Of a DNA stretch of 64,000 nt, positions 63,860 to 64,000 are shown one piece after another. The DNA lies in contig NC_051446.1 in assembly GCF_001649575.2 (NCBI RefSeq), positions 20,349,605 to 20,413,604 of the forward strand. The letters are read 5' to 3'. The position numbers and the translations under genes are program-made. Source of the stretch: Kryptolebias marmoratus (lineage: Eukaryota > Chordata > Actinopteri > Cyprinodontiformes > Rivulidae). The notes under the pieces were generated by a model. That model was given only the letters and a program-made list of their open reading frames with translations. It was not told the origin of the DNA and did not search any database. How positions within the stretch are numbered: the first letter of the stretch is position 1; the number at the start of each line of letters is the position of its first letter.

Positions 63860-64000
63860 TGGTGTAGATTCTCAGTCATCCAGGCCATGGTAAATTCAAA
63901 AAAAGTTAAAAAACAAAAACAACTGGACTTCTATTCTGTAGCTGAAGACGTTTCGCTTCTCATCCGAGGAGCTTTCTCAATTCAGAAATAGAGAGTGTGG
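63860..64000 (+). repeat. Teleost interspersed repeat fragment, runs off the right edge
   Basis: It contains TTCTCAGTCATCCAGGCCAT, then GCTGAAGACGTTTCGCTTCT and CATCCGAGGAGCTTTCTCAA. This motif set is a common fish repeat. It is incomplete at the window end. Confidence 0.6.

Larger units (their letters stand above)
61863..64000 (+). other. dock1 intron 14 (5' part)
   Basis: No further dock1 exon seen. It contains a MITE-like repeat (62886-63272), a perfect hairpin element (63432-63538) and a teleost repeat fragment at the right edge (63860-64000). Confidence 0.75.

Overview
The window looks like nuclear DNA of a teleost fish, probably a percomorph. It is AT-rich, with long introns, GT-AG split genes, many (CA), (GATA) and (GGAT) microsatellites, and several interspersed repeat types common in ray-finned fish genomes. 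There is no bacterial or viral gene content. The species cannot be fixed from sequence alone. All names come from reading translated exons against remembered family sequences; no search was run.

Two protein-coding genes are supported, arranged head to head. On the minus strand (about 4.7-18.6 kb, perhaps to 19.4 kb) is a fish ortholog of C10orf90 (FATS). It is recognised by the start of a C-terminal ALMS motif, a large serine-rich exon, and its position next to dock1, as in mammals. On the plus strand, from the ATG at 22758, is dock1. Its first 14 coding exons (to 61862) join in one reading frame of 462 codons: the SH3 domain, the DOCK N-terminal region and the first ~40 residues of the DHR-1 lipid-binding domain. 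The rest of dock1 lies beyond the right edge. A CpG-rich region around 22.5-23.35 kb covers the dock1 first exon and probably its promoter. Intron 1 is about 22.1 kb and holds no gene I can support.

Most other sequence is intron or intergenic DNA filled with repeats. A single unnamed family, called Family A here (full copy ~400 bp, often in tandem pairs, ending near GCATTCCTTCCAGGAATGC), occurs at least 15 times in both orientations. Others are a ~520 bp fold-back element (148-665), a Tc1-like element with 51-bp terminal repeats and an internal 60-bp perfect palindrome (49742-50393), a TA-flanked MITE nested in a Family A copy (38699-39044), a LINE 3' fragment with an expanded (GGAT) tail (41331-41880), and a 45-bp-arm perfect hairpin (63432-63538).

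The points most worth a second look are a tandem in-frame acceptor pair in dock1 exon 12 (adds 20 residues just before the DHR-1 approach), a CpG-dense block with an unidentified minus-strand ORF in dock1 intron 12 (60.8-61.16 kb), the duplicated KVTE motif in C10orf90, and inverted CTACTTTTAG-type arrays directly upstream of dock1. No undescribed gene system could be demonstrated.
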